From Lachnospiraceae bacterium (lineage in GTDB: Bacteria; Bacillota; Clostridia; Lachnospirales; Lachnospiraceae): a stretch of DNA of 5,786 nucleotides. Numbering within the stretch: position 1 is the stretch's first letter; the number at the start of each line of letters is the position of its first letter. The notes under the pieces were generated by a model. That model did not search any database. It saw only the letters and a program-made list of their open reading frames with translations, and was not told where the DNA came from. Shown here one piece after another: positions 1-4,176 of the stretch. The DNA lies in the NCBI GenBank assembly GCA_031285465.1, contig JAITWD010000248.1, positions 1-5,786 of the forward strand, written 5' to 3'. The translations under genes were made by a program, and so were the position numbers.

Positions 1-164
1 CCCTTTTCAACCTGCCCGACTACTTGGTGCCGGTCGCTTTATTGCCGCTTGGTTATCCCGCCCCCGATGCCCGGCCCAGTCATATGCATGATCAACGCCT
101 TGATATCGACCGGACCGTCTTCTACAACTCCTTTGCGGGTATTACCGAAGGCGACCCCCACTGA
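1..164 (+). CDS. nitroreductase-family protein, C-terminal fragment (5' end outside window)
   Basis: The reading frame using bases 3-5 as its first complete codon stays open to a TGA at 162-164 and has no start codon in the window, so only the last 53 residues are visible. They begin LFNLPDYLVPVALLPLGYP and continue with a PSHMHDQR segment and a VFYNSF segment. The LPxxLxPVALLPLGYP block followed by a charged stretch and a FYNSF-like tail is typical of the C-terminus of FMN-dependent nitroreductase-family oxidoreductases of anaerobic Firmicutes, which use NAD(P)H to reduce nitro compounds, flavins or quinones. The substrate cannot be told from this fragment, and the FMN-binding N-terminal part is not present. 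The next gene starts 44 bp downstream on the same strand with no obvious terminator between, so the two may be cotranscribed. The frame and family are well supported; the exact subfamily is not. Confidence 0.82.
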   Translation, partial: LFNLPDYLVPVALLPLGYPAPDARPSHMHDQRLDIDRTVFYNSFAGITEGDPH

Positions 165-208
165 TGTGATCGTATCCTTCAACCAACAACCATACGAAAG
201 AGGTTCCC

Positions 209-1447
209 TTGAAAAAACTAAAAAAAATTATCATCTTACCTTCAGCGCTATTTTTACTGTTGCTCGTTTTCATTATTCCAAAGCACTTAAACGCCAGCGG
301 TGAAAAAAGTACCAATGATGCCACAATAACCGAAAGTACCGCCGATCCAGGTAATGCCACCGCTGCCGATAATGCCACGACTGCCGGCTATACCACAGCT
401 TCCGATTATACCACGGCTTCCGATACCACATCTACTGATGATACCACGACTGCCGGCAGTAACCTGTCGGTTCATTTCCTTGATGTCGGTCAGGGCGACA
501 GTACCCTGATCCAATGCGGTGATGCTACGATGCTGATCGATACCGCCGATGATACTATGGGTACCGCCATCCAGAATTACCTTACCAAGCGGGGGATTGA
601 CCAACTTGACTATTTGATCCTGACCCACCCCGATGCCGACCATATCGGTGCCGCACCGGTGATCATCACCAAATTTGCTATCGATAATGTTTTTATGTCC
701 GACTTCCAAAAGGACAACCGAACCTATCAGAAATTAAGAGACGCTTTAGATTATCGCCAGATCACCCCCGTTACCCCCTCGGTTGGCAGTGTCTATCCTT
801 TGGGAGATGCCGAGATTATCATTCTGGCCCCCAATAAAACCTATGATGATCCTAACAATGCTTCCATCGCCCTCGCCATAAACCACGGTGACAATACCTT
901 TCTTTTCACCGGCGATGCCGGAGAAGAGGCCGAGGATGACATGATGGCAAACGGGTATGAACTAAGCGCAGATGTTTATCATGCCGGTCATCATGGCAGT
1001 CGTACCTCCTCTTCACGGGCTTTTTTGGAACGTGTTGCACCGGCCAGCACCGTAATCAGTTGCGCGGAAGGCAATAGCTACGGTCATCCTCACGCCGAAC
1101 CTTTGAATAACTTTCGGTCGATGGGGATTGCGGTCTACCGCACCGACGAACAAGGTACCATTGTCGCCACCAGCGATCGCCAGTTGATCACCTGGAATAC
1201 CGCTCCATCGGACAGTTGGATAGCCGGTGAGCCACAAGGTTCCTCCCCGTCATCAATTACCCCACCAGACGACACCCCCGTACCGCTGGTGGTCGAAGGT
1301 GTCAGCTATGTCCTTAATGTCAGTTCCATGAAATTCCATCGAGCCGACTGCGATTATTTACCAACCGCTAACCGACAGGATAGTACAGAGGACCGGGAAA
1401 GCATTTTACAAGCCGGCTACACCCCCTGCCAGCGATGTGATCCGTAA
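209..1447 (+). CDS. secreted or membrane-anchored MBL-fold hydrolase, ComEC/Rec2-like, with C-terminal Cys/His domain
   Basis: The protein has 412 residues. The start is TTG at 209, preceded by AAAGAGG at about 5 bp; no better start lies before the hydrophobic N-terminus. Residues 1-25 are a lysine-led signal or anchor segment (MKKLKKIIILPSALFLLLLV...) with no lipobox Cys, so the rest should be outside the membrane. Residues 35-84 form a Thr/Ala/Asp-rich linker containing the repeat YTTASD. Residues 86-330 form a metallo-beta-lactamase domain of the type found at the end of ComEC: LDVGQGD (91-97), the metal motif HPDADH (140-145), TGDAG with Asp236, HHGS (261-264) and YGHPH (291-295). A proline/serine-rich linker leads to a small terminal module at about 367-412 with KFHRADC and CQRC, i.e. 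His377, Cys381, Cys407 and Cys410, a likely metal site. There is no ComEC membrane channel domain, so this is a stand-alone relative and not the DNA-uptake channel. The substrate is unknown; a phosphodiesterase or nuclease-like activity is inference. Confidence 0.9.
   Translation: MKKLKKIIILPSALFLLLLVFIIPKHLNASGEKSTNDATITESTADPGNATAADNATTAGYTTASDYTTASDTTSTDDTTTAGSNLSVHFLDVGQGDSTLIQCGDATMLIDTADDTMGTAIQNYLTKRGIDQLDYLILTHPDADHIGAAPVIITKFAIDNVFMSDFQKDNRTYQKLRDALDYRQITPVTPSVGSVYPLGDAEIIILAPNKTYDDPNNASIALAINHGDNTFLFTGDAGEEAEDDMMANGYELSADVYHAGHHGSRTSSSRAFLERVAPASTVISCAEGNSYGHPHAEPLNNFRSMGIAVYRTDEQGTIVATSDRQLITWNTAPSDSWIAGEPQGSSPSSITPPDDTPVPLVVEGVSYVLNVSSMKFHRADCDYLPTANRQDSTEDRESILQAGYTPCQRCDP
389..424 (+). 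repeat. 18-bp tandem repeat inside the MBL gene linker
   Basis: Two adjacent 18-bp units (389-406 and 407-424) differ at one base and each encode YTTASD. Looser copies of the same Thr-Asp/Ala theme lie on both sides, building the low-complexity spacer between the membrane segment and the MBL domain. This is a length-variable spacer by appearance; variation between strains is inference. Confidence 0.75.
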
Positions 1448-1449
1448 GG

Positions 1450-1566
1450 GTTTCCTATATCCATCCGAGTTTCCTAGATCCATCCGATTTTCCGATGATC
1501 CTTAAGATTTTTCAGTCATCGATAGACCTTTCCCGTAATCCACAAAGTTTTCAGTGATCGATAATG
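1450..1566. repeat. degenerate 19-20 bp tandem repeats after the MBL gene
   Basis: Starting three bases after the MBL stop codon, unit 1 (1450-1468) and unit 2 (1469-1487) match at 18 of 19 positions (GTTTCCTAKATCCATCCGA, K = T or G). Further units at about 1488-1506, 1507-1526, 1527-1546 and 1547-1566 keep a TTTTC/TTTCC start and an ATC-containing end but are much more divergent. The first pair is certain; the extension to six units is a judgement. The 400-bp stretch 1448-1847 holds no convincing gene, only this array, the terminator hairpin and the T-rich array. About 1567-1640 shows nothing I can name. Confidence 0.6.
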
Positions 1567-1637
1567 TATCCTTCCATTTCTCCGATCCATGCACTTCACA
1601 GACACAATCTACAAAACTACATAAACAGGAAAATATA

Positions 1638-1691
1638 AAGCACAAAACCCCCTCCGCACGGTGACCTTATGGATCACAGACGGAGGGGGTT
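1638..1691 (-). terminator. rho-independent terminator of the redox operon (possibly bidirectional)
   Basis: Arms at 1646-1656 and 1681-1691 (AACCCCCTCCG and its complement) form a perfect 11-bp GC-rich stem; within the 24-nt loop a GTGA/TCAC pair can extend the fold. Read on the minus strand the stem is followed by TTTTGTGCTTTATATTTT, a good U-rich tail, so it terminates transcription arriving from the glutathione peroxidase gene about 155 bp away. On the plus strand the stem is followed by CTAAGCG, with no U run, so termination of the MBL gene here is less certain. Confidence 0.8.
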
Positions 1692-1712
1692 CTAAGCGTT
1701 TCCCTAATGCTG

Positions 1713-1837
1713 TTTTTTAATGATCTATTCTATATTACTTTTTTAAATACTCCCTTTTATATATCCGTTTTTATCCTATCCCTTTTTATGATAATCAATT
1801 TTTAATACCCTCTTTTTTAATGCCCGATTTTTAAAAT
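1713..1837. repeat. T-rich degenerate array, ~15 bp period
   Basis: Runs of 4-6 T followed by A recur with the first A after the run at 1719, 1745, 1759, 1773, 1788, 1804, 1819 and 1833, i.e. steps of 14-16 bp after the first. Several units read TTTTTTAATG followed by a C-rich triplet, as at 1713-1721 and 1813-1825. It lies between the peroxidase stop codon and the terminator hairpin. The TTTTAATGC motif also occurs in the 18-bp array upstream of the thioredoxin gene, which suggests a common origin, though the low complexity makes chance similarity possible. Confidence 0.45.
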
Positions 1838-1847
1838 GTGCAATTGA

Positions 1848-2381
1848 CTACAATAAGCGCTCGATATCTGCCGACAGGTCGTTCGGACTAAGTGCTGGCG
1901 AAAAGCGCTCCGCTACATTACCCTCCCTATCGATGAGGAATTTCCCAAAATTCCAAACGATATCGGAAGGATCCTTCGAGGTTCTAAACGGTTTGACCGT
2001 CACCTCAAACGCCTTGGTCTTAAGATTCCCCTTATCCTTTGGCGCCTGTTCCTTCAACCATTTATAAAGTGGCGACTGCTGCTCACCATTAACATCAATC
2101 TTCTTAAACCGTGGAAAGGTGGTCCCATATTTGAGCGCACAAAAGGACGATATTTCCTCATCACTTTCTGGCGCCTGCTCCTTGAATTGGTTGCATGGAA
2201 AATCCAGAATCTCCAACCCCCGGTCATGATATTTCTTATACAATGCCTCCAAAGCATCGTACTGTGGCGTCAACCCACATTTGGTCGCTGTATTGACCAC
2301 TAACAAGACCTTGCCCTCATATTCGCTCAGACTCACATCCTCATTCTTATTGCTTTTAACCACAAAATCATAAATATTCAT
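1848..2381 (-). CDS. glutathione peroxidase family protein (thioredoxin-dependent, cysteine type)
   Basis: The protein has 177 residues counted from ATG at 2381 (MNIYDFVVKS...). This start is chosen because AGGGG lies 8 bp upstream and because the family begins with this strand; an in-frame TTG at 2432 has no comparable site and would add an atypical 17 residues. The peroxidatic motif is NTATKCGLTPQY with Cys35, so it is a cysteine enzyme and not a selenoenzyme. The remaining tetrad is visible: Gln65 in FPCNQF and Trp143-Asn144 in WNFGKFLIDREG. Cys81, in the helix EISSFC, is at the usual position of the resolving cysteine of two-Cys GPx enzymes, which are reduced by thioredoxin and not by glutathione. 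The expected reaction is reduction of hydrogen or organic peroxides in the cytoplasm. It is the last gene of the thioredoxin/FTR-like cluster, 53 bp after the preceding stop, which supports a thioredoxin electron donor. Segment 117-140 looks more divergent than the rest of the protein. Confidence 0.93.
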   Translation of the reverse strand: MNIYDFVVKSNKNEDVSLSEYEGKVLLVVNTATKCGLTPQYDALEALYKKYHDRGLEILDFPCNQFKEQAPESDEEISSFCALKYGTTFPRFKKIDVNGEQQSPLYKWLKEQAPKDKGNLKTKAFEVTVKPFRTSKDPSDIVWNFGKFLIDREGNVAERFSPALSPNDLSADIERLL

Positions 2382-2391
2382 ATTGTATACC

Positions 2392-2406
2392 CCTGCATAT
2401 CGCAGG
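2392..2406 (-). promoter_or_regulatory. small hairpin over the peroxidase ribosome binding site
   Basis: In the mRNA, CCTGC and GCAGG (5 bp stem, GATAT loop) lie just before the peroxidase start. The 3' arm shares bases with the AGGGG Shine-Dalgarno sequence, so folding could dampen initiation. The stem is short and a regulatory role is only a possibility. Confidence 0.3.
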
Positions 2407-2434
2407 TCTCCTTTACTTTTATTTTCTTTCAACC

Positions 2435-2635
2435 TTACGATTTCTTCTCGTCTTTGATACTTCTCTCAACAAACAACTTACATTTGCAAAGACCGCTATC
2501 TACGAAATCATCACATGGGCAAAGGGTGGTCTCATCCTTACTCATCCGGCAAGGGCAATGACCAGCCGCTTTATGAAGAGCACTCATTATTTTTGCAACA
2601 TGTTCCTGATCTTCATTCAATCGAAATCCTTTCAT
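2435..2635 (-). CDS. small ferredoxin-thioredoxin reductase catalytic-chain-like protein
   Basis: The protein has 66 residues from ATG at 2635, chosen because GGGAG stands 8 bp upstream; an upstream in-frame GTG at 2644 is too close to that site. Six cysteines form CPC (27-29), CPC (39-41) and CKC (50-52), spaced CPC-x9-CPC-x8-CxC, followed by KLF. This is the pattern of the FTR catalytic beta chain, where four Cys hold a [4Fe-4S] cluster and two form the redox-active disulfide. By alignment to plant/cyanobacterial FTR, Cys29 and Cys52 would be the disulfide and Cys27, 39, 41 and 50 the cluster ligands. The first spacer is shorter than in plant/cyanobacterial FTR, and the conserved His of CHC is Lys51 here. 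No variable alpha chain is encoded nearby. It sits between a thioredoxin and a thioredoxin-dependent peroxidase, which fits a role as disulfide reductase; its electron donor (ferredoxin?) is inferred. An iron-sulfur protein of other function remains possible. Confidence 0.8.
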   Translation of the reverse strand: MKGFRLNEDQEHVAKIMSALHKAAGHCPCRMSKDETTLCPCDDFVDSGLCKCKLFVERSIKDEKKS

Positions 2636-2662
2636 ACACACCACTCCCTAAGTATTTTTTAT

Positions 2663-2722
2663 AACAAAAGTGCGCTTCGCGCACTCACGCGGGCAAAATT
2701 CTTGGGTAGCGCAACTTTTGTT
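2663..2722. repeat. GC-rich nested palindromic element A (between thioredoxin and FTR-like genes)
   Basis: Outer arms AACAAAAGTGCGC (2663-2675) and GCGCAACTTTTGTT (2709-2722) are complementary apart from one bulged base. The left arm overlaps a second palindrome, GTGCGC-TTC-GCGCAC (2670-2684), so two folds compete. The element is followed on the plus strand by a CG-rich linker and then by the hairpin at 2747-2780. It separates the first two genes of the redox cluster without a U-run, so it need not stop transcription; it could act as a processing or stability signal. Confidence 0.65.
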
Positions 2723-2746
2723 CCGCGCGCGTAGCTGCGCATCGAA

Positions 2747-2780
2747 TTTATATCATAGTAGCACTTTCCTATGATATAAA
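2747..2780. repeat. 12-bp perfect inverted repeat spanning the thioredoxin stop codon
   Basis: Arms TTTATATCATAG (2747-2758) and CTATGATATAAA (2769-2780) are perfectly complementary around a 10-nt loop. The thioredoxin TGA (2753-2755) lies inside one arm, and the last residues YHRKVLL are encoded by the loop and arms. On the minus strand the hairpin is followed by TTCGATGCGC, not a U tract, so it is not a canonical terminator. Confidence 0.75.
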
Positions 2781-3076
2781 AATTCAGTCAATTCTGGCGC
2801 CTCAAGATATCCCACATTAGTCTTGATCGGTTCGCCGTCCCGGAAAATAATCAAGGTCGGAATATGATCAATGGAAAACCGCTCTGCCAAGGTAATATCT
2901 TCTTCTAAATCGACCTTGAAAAACTTGATATCGGTCTGTTCGGCTGCTACCTGCTCGAACACCTTTCCCAATGCACAGCAGGTTGGGCAATCTGGTGTAA
3001 AAAAGTCCACAATGCTGATCGCCCCCCTCTCCCCAACCTCCCGATCAAAGGTCGATTTGTCAATCTCTCTTATCAT
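2753..3076 (-). CDS. thioredoxin-family protein with CPTC active site
   Basis: The protein has 107 residues, the normal length for a one-domain thioredoxin. The start is ATG at 3076 with the strong site AGGAGGAG 6 bp upstream. The fold landmarks are the strand ISIVDFF, the active site TPDCPTCCALG with Cys30 and Cys33, the KFFKVDLEED strand, and the cis-proline loop HIPTLIIF (Pro73). The classical WCGPC is replaced by DCPTC, and a third cysteine, Cys34, follows directly. Loss of the Trp and of the GP dipeptide should shift the redox potential and partner choice away from canonical thioredoxin. It is cytoplasmic, with no signal peptide. It is the first gene of the cluster, 16 bp or so downstream of the likely transcription start, with the FTR-like gene 117 bp downstream and then the peroxidase. 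It is the plausible carrier between the two; this role is inferred from order. Confidence 0.92.
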   Translation of the reverse strand: MIREIDKSTFDREVGERGAISIVDFFTPDCPTCCALGKVFEQVAAEQTDIKFFKVDLEEDITLAERFSIDHIPTLIIFRDGEPIKTNVGYLEAPELTEFLYHRKVLL

Positions 3077-3099
3077 TTTCTTCTCCTCCTGTTATTAAC

Positions 3100-3128
3100 A
3101 TTATAAGATAAAAACGCAAAAAAGTAAA
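3100..3128 (-). promoter_or_regulatory. sigma-A-type promoter of the thioredoxin/FTR-like/peroxidase cluster
   Basis: On the minus strand TTTACT (3123-3128) is followed after 17 bp by a perfect TATAAT (3100-3105). Transcription would start near 3093, leaving a very short leader that contains the AGGAGGAG site. No promoter of similar quality is seen before the two downstream genes. Confidence 0.7.
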
Positions 3129-3176
3129 GCGCTATTTAATTTTACACAATCTATTAGCTCTCTACTTTTTTTGATA

Positions 3177-3302
3177 ACCTTCATTTATCATAATATCAAT
3201 TAATGCGGGAAAATTTGTTAATGTAAAAAAATCTATTAATGCCAGAATACCTATTAATCTGGGAAGATCTTTTAATGCAGGAATATCTTATTTATTTTAG
3301 GA
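3177..3302. repeat. degenerate tandem array with exact 18-bp period
   Basis: Seven consecutive 18-bp windows starting at 3177, 3195, 3213, 3231, 3249, 3267 and 3285 align without gaps. The best units are 3231-3248, 3249-3266 and 3267-3284, with consensus ATCTATTAATGCNGGAAT; 3195-3212 and 3213-3230 are clear relatives and the two outer units are weak. It lies upstream of the redox promoter and abuts palindromic element B. There is no open frame of note across it. The gene-free stretch 3077-3435 is therefore promoter, array and palindromic element, with about 3129-3176 unexplained. Confidence 0.7.
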
Positions 3303-3388
3303 AACGCTTATAAAATCGTTTCCCGCGCCGGATTTGCGGCACGAAGTGCCAATTTCCGTTGCAAATCCGTGCGCATCCCGCGGAGCGT
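3300..3388. repeat. GC-rich nested palindromic element B
   Basis: From left to right: GGAAACG/CGTTTCC (3300-3306 with 3317-3323), then GGATTTGC (3330-3337) paired with GCAAATCC (3361-3368), enclosing the hairpin GGCAC-GAA-GTGCC (3338-3350), then a GC-rich linker GTGCGCATCCCGCGGAGCG. The 13-bp hairpin at 3389-3423 follows. The order of parts resembles element A at 2663-2780: inner arms, a short hairpin with GAA/TTC loop, CG-rich linker, terminal hairpin. It lies downstream of the DUF2975 gene. Confidence 0.65.
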
Positions 3389-3423
3389 CTAAGGAAACAC
3401 TATTTTAATCAGTGTTTCCTTAG
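3389..3423 (-). terminator. 13-bp hairpin just after the DUF2975 stop codon
   Basis: CTAAGGAAACACT (3389-3401) and its exact complement (3411-3423) enclose a 9-nt loop. It begins 12 nt after the DUF2975 stop on the minus strand, a terminator-like position. The bases after the stem (ACGCTCC) are not U-rich, so it may act as a 3'-end stabiliser or be the end of palindromic element B instead of a true intrinsic terminator. Confidence 0.5.
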
Positions 3424-3435
3424 ATATAATACCGG

Positions 3436-3888
3436 CTAACCTTCTGACCGCTCTGCCACCCGTTCCAGGATAGCGGCTACCGCTGCTGCACCGATAGGGA
3501 TCCCGTCTAACAATGCCCCGATCAGAACCAGACCGGGTGCGTCACCAATCTCCGCATTCAAAAAAACCACCGGCATCGCACAAATAAAATATAAAATACT
3601 GAATATGATCGCACACCTCTTTATCGCCCTTAGATTCTTTGTCGCCAAATGACCATCGCGGTCAATCGCATCCAATAAACGCCACATCTCAAAAAGTGCC
3701 ACTAAAAAGCTGGCTACCGCACCATACAATCCCACAATGACCGGATAGCGGATATAACTATATACCGGAACCTCATCCACCAACCCGCGACCAAACGACG
3801 GCAATAAAAATATGCTAAACAGTAAACCGGCAACAGCAAATGCAACGGTGATCAACCGCAAAATAATGATCGGTACTCTCTTTTTCAT
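3436..3888 (-). CDS. DUF2975-family four-helix membrane protein
   Basis: The protein has 150 residues from ATG at 3888, with AAGGGAG 9 bp upstream. Four hydrophobic segments are visible at about 7-29, 45-68, 91-110 and 118-141, separated by short loops, one of which carries the charged stretch DAIDRDGHLATKNLRAIKR (73-91) expected to be cytoplasmic. This topology, the length and the acidic-then-basic central loop fit the DUF2975 family of Firmicutes membrane proteins, whose function is not established. Relatives are commonly followed by a small Cro/CI-type regulator gene; none is present here, because a hairpin follows the stop after 12 nt. A weak promoter and four 11-bp repeats lie upstream, so its transcription may be regulated. 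The family assignment rests on topology and overall look, so it is less certain than the coding call. Confidence 0.78.
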   Translation of the reverse strand: MKKRVPIIILRLITVAFAVAGLLFSIFLLPSFGRGLVDEVPVYSYIRYPVIVGLYGAVASFLVALFEMWRLLDAIDRDGHLATKNLRAIKRCAIIFSILYFICAMPVVFLNAEIGDAPGLVLIGALLDGIPIGAAAVAAILERVAERSEG

Positions 3889-3942
3889 TCTATTTCACTC
3901 CCTTTTAATTTTATTATTTTTATGTATCGCTCTTCTAAATGA

Positions 3943-3972
3943 ATATTAATATATTCCCCATTGCCCGGTCAA
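3943..3972 (-). promoter_or_regulatory. probable promoter of the DUF2975 gene
   Basis: On the minus strand TTGACC (3967-3972) is a good -35 box. The -10 region is an AT-rich stretch, ATATATTAATATTC, in which several poor hexamers (TATTAA, TAATAT) fall 15-18 bp away. A -10 this weak beside a good -35 and upstream repeats is what an activator-dependent promoter would look like, but that is inference. Confidence 0.4.
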
Positions 3973-3984
3973 TCCTTATTATAA

Positions 3985-4028
3985 AAACTAAGTATAAACT
4001 AACGGTAAACTAAGTATAAACTAAGTAA
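3985..4028. promoter_or_regulatory. four 11-bp direct repeats upstream of the DUF2975 promoter
   Basis: Units at 3985-3995, 3996-4006, 4007-4017 and 4018-4028 all begin AAACTAA; units 1 and 3 are identical (AAACTAAGTAT), unit 4 differs at the last base and unit 2 ends CGGT. The 11-bp period puts each copy on the same face of the helix. The array ends 12 bp upstream of the -35 box. On the minus strand unit 2 reads ACCGTTAGT, which fits the consensus I recall for LytTR-type regulator sites; the other units deviate at the G. This is a likely operator; the regulator is not in the window. Confidence 0.6.
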
Positions 4029-4044
4029 ATGACATAATTCTTTA

Positions 4045-4083
4045 TGACTAAGCATATGCAAATATTTTCCATACACATCTGTG
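4045..4083. repeat. 39-bp direct repeat, copy 1
   Basis: This is identical over 39 bp to 4162-4200, 117 bp away. It begins TGACTAAGCATATGC and ends ATACACATCTGTG, and contains the self-palindrome GCATATGC. In this copy the end extends into a 7-bp inverted repeat (ATACACA-TC-TGTGTAT, 4071-4086). No open frame crosses it. Confidence 0.95.
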
Positions 4084-4089
4084 TATAAT

Positions 4090-4118
4090 CGAGTGGGAGG
4101 ATTATCTCCTCCCACTCG
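4090..4118. repeat. 12-bp perfect hairpin between the 39-bp repeats
   Basis: CGAGTGGGAGGA (4090-4101) pairs perfectly with TCCTCCCACTCG (4107-4118) around the 5-nt loop TTATC. On neither strand is it followed by a U run, so it does not look like a terminator. Its position between two identical repeats suggests it is the core of one structural module. Confidence 0.8.
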
Positions 4119-4136
4119 TAGCGCCAGAGGTGTTTT

Positions 4137-4176
4137 GCGTATGCTTAGTCAACGCTACTTCTGACTAAGCATATGC
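4137..4176. repeat. inverted copy of the repeat start, pairing with either 39-bp copy
   Basis: GCGTATGCTTAGTCA (4137-4151) is complementary at 14 of 15 positions to the first 15 bases of both 39-bp copies (4045-4059 and 4162-4176). With the near copy it makes a hairpin with a 10-nt loop; with the far copy it would enclose the 12-bp hairpin. A further short pair, GTAGCG (4118-4123) with CGCTAC (4153-4158), overlaps these choices. Confidence 0.75.

Noticed and set aside
49..303. Plus-strand open frame of 84 codons
   Set aside because: It overlaps the nitroreductase fragment in another frame and the MBL gene start, lacks a good ribosome binding site, and its translation resembles no family.
287..709. 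Minus-strand open frame of 140 codons opposite the MBL gene
   Set aside because: Its Gly/Ile/Ser-repetitive translation is the mirror of the Thr-rich linker and MBL coding sequence; there is no initiation signal.
1848..2381. Selenocysteine form of glutathione peroxidase
   Set aside because: The catalytic codon encodes Cys and the frame has no internal TGA.
2653..2752. Terminator between the thioredoxin and FTR-like genes
   Set aside because: The palindromes here have no U-run after them on the minus strand; the only T-rich stretch is TTTTGTT inside the outer arm, so readthrough is at least as likely.
2871..3098. Plus-strand open frame of 75 codons opposite the thioredoxin gene
   Set aside because: It is the antisense of a clear thioredoxin and has no independent support.
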